This document shows, in pieces, positions 63,911 to 64,000 of a stretch of DNA of 64,000 nt. The stretch covers positions 1-64,000 of the forward strand of contig NZ_CADIJV010000005.1 of assembly GCF_902859765.1 (NCBI RefSeq), written 5' to 3'. The DNA comes from Achromobacter pulmonis (GTDB lineage Bacteria; Pseudomonadota; Gammaproteobacteria; Burkholderiales; Burkholderiaceae_B). Each line of letters opens with the position of its first letter. Position 1 is the stretch's first letter. The position numbers were made by a program, and so were the translations under genes. A model generated the notes under the pieces. The model did not search any database. It had not been told where the DNA came from and saw only the letters and a list, made by a program, of their open reading frames with translations.

Positions 63911-64000
63911 TTACACCTTGGCTCGCATCGCCGCCTGTGCGGGATGCTCCTGGCAGAGCGCGTGAATGGTGTGCCGCAGCCATTGGTGGGCCGGGTCGGC
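63911..64000 (-). CDS. 3' end of a gene, probably a LysR-family regulator (cut by window edge)
   Basis: The last 29 codons on the minus strand read DPAHQWLRHTIHALCQEHPA, then QAAMRAKV and a TAA stop at 63911. The ADPAHQWLRHTIHAL pattern is how many LysR proteins end. Gene order (LysR then FUSC pump) supports a local regulator. The rest is outside the window. Confidence 0.5.
   Translation of the reverse strand, partial: ADPAHQWLRHTIHALCQEHPAQAAMRAKV

Overview
The window is high-G+C DNA from a betaproteobacterium, most likely Alcaligenaceae (Achromobacter/Bordetella type). The evidence is the core gene order ribBA-ribH-nusB-thiL-pgpA-cinA, a BrkB/YihY protein, a groESL operon under CIRCE control, and four Bug-family (tripartite tricarboxylate transporter) periplasmic receptors. 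No rRNA, tRNA, CRISPR array or phage genes were recognised.

Positions 1-18900 are mostly housekeeping. They hold the 3' part of ftsY, a CYTH-CHAD triphosphatase-like protein, a phnCDEE-type phosphonate/phosphite uptake operon, a HAD phosphatase with an IclR regulator, and riboflavin genes with nusB. They continue with thiL, pgpA and pncC(cinA), then ndh-pyrF, dgkA, a mannitol-dehydrogenase-family protein and a YihY-family membrane protein.

Positions 18980-31380 are a catabolic and transport region. A flavin monooxygenase comes first. A polyamine-type ABC transporter follows, split over two strands: the ATPase is on + with quinone oxidoreductase, GST, AroQ-like and GhrA-like genes, and two permeases plus the binding protein are on -. 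RidA, DUF1028, LysR and ArgE-like genes follow on +. groESL (31481-33446) separates this block from the next.

Positions about 33560-39930 have visibly lower G+C and look like an acquired segment. They hold a LysR/tautomerase/metallo-beta-lactamase cluster, a decayed LysR fragment, a DUF3995-like membrane protein, a small cytochrome c and an AraC/AhpD-like pair. An IS481-like transposase remnant lies at the right edge.

Positions 39935-58150 are a dense carboxylate and organosulfate locus. It starts with an FMN hydroxyacid dehydrogenase, a divergent LysR, an RraA-like aldolase, a D-hydroxyacid dehydrogenase and a Bug receptor. Two mirror-image Bug-sulfatase modules follow, with two LysR regulators between them. 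One sulfatase is frameshifted near its end; the other is fused by overlap to a GlcD-like FAD dehydrogenase gene. A third Bug receptor operon of this half contains a second GlcD-like dehydrogenase, with an aminotransferase and an IclR regulator beside it. The likely theme is uptake of organic acids or sulfate esters, desulfation, then oxidation of the released 2-hydroxyacid. The substrates are not known.

Positions 59059-63789 encode a FUSC-DUF1656-MFP-NodT aromatic-acid efflux system, preceded by the 3' end of a LysR gene cut by the window edge.
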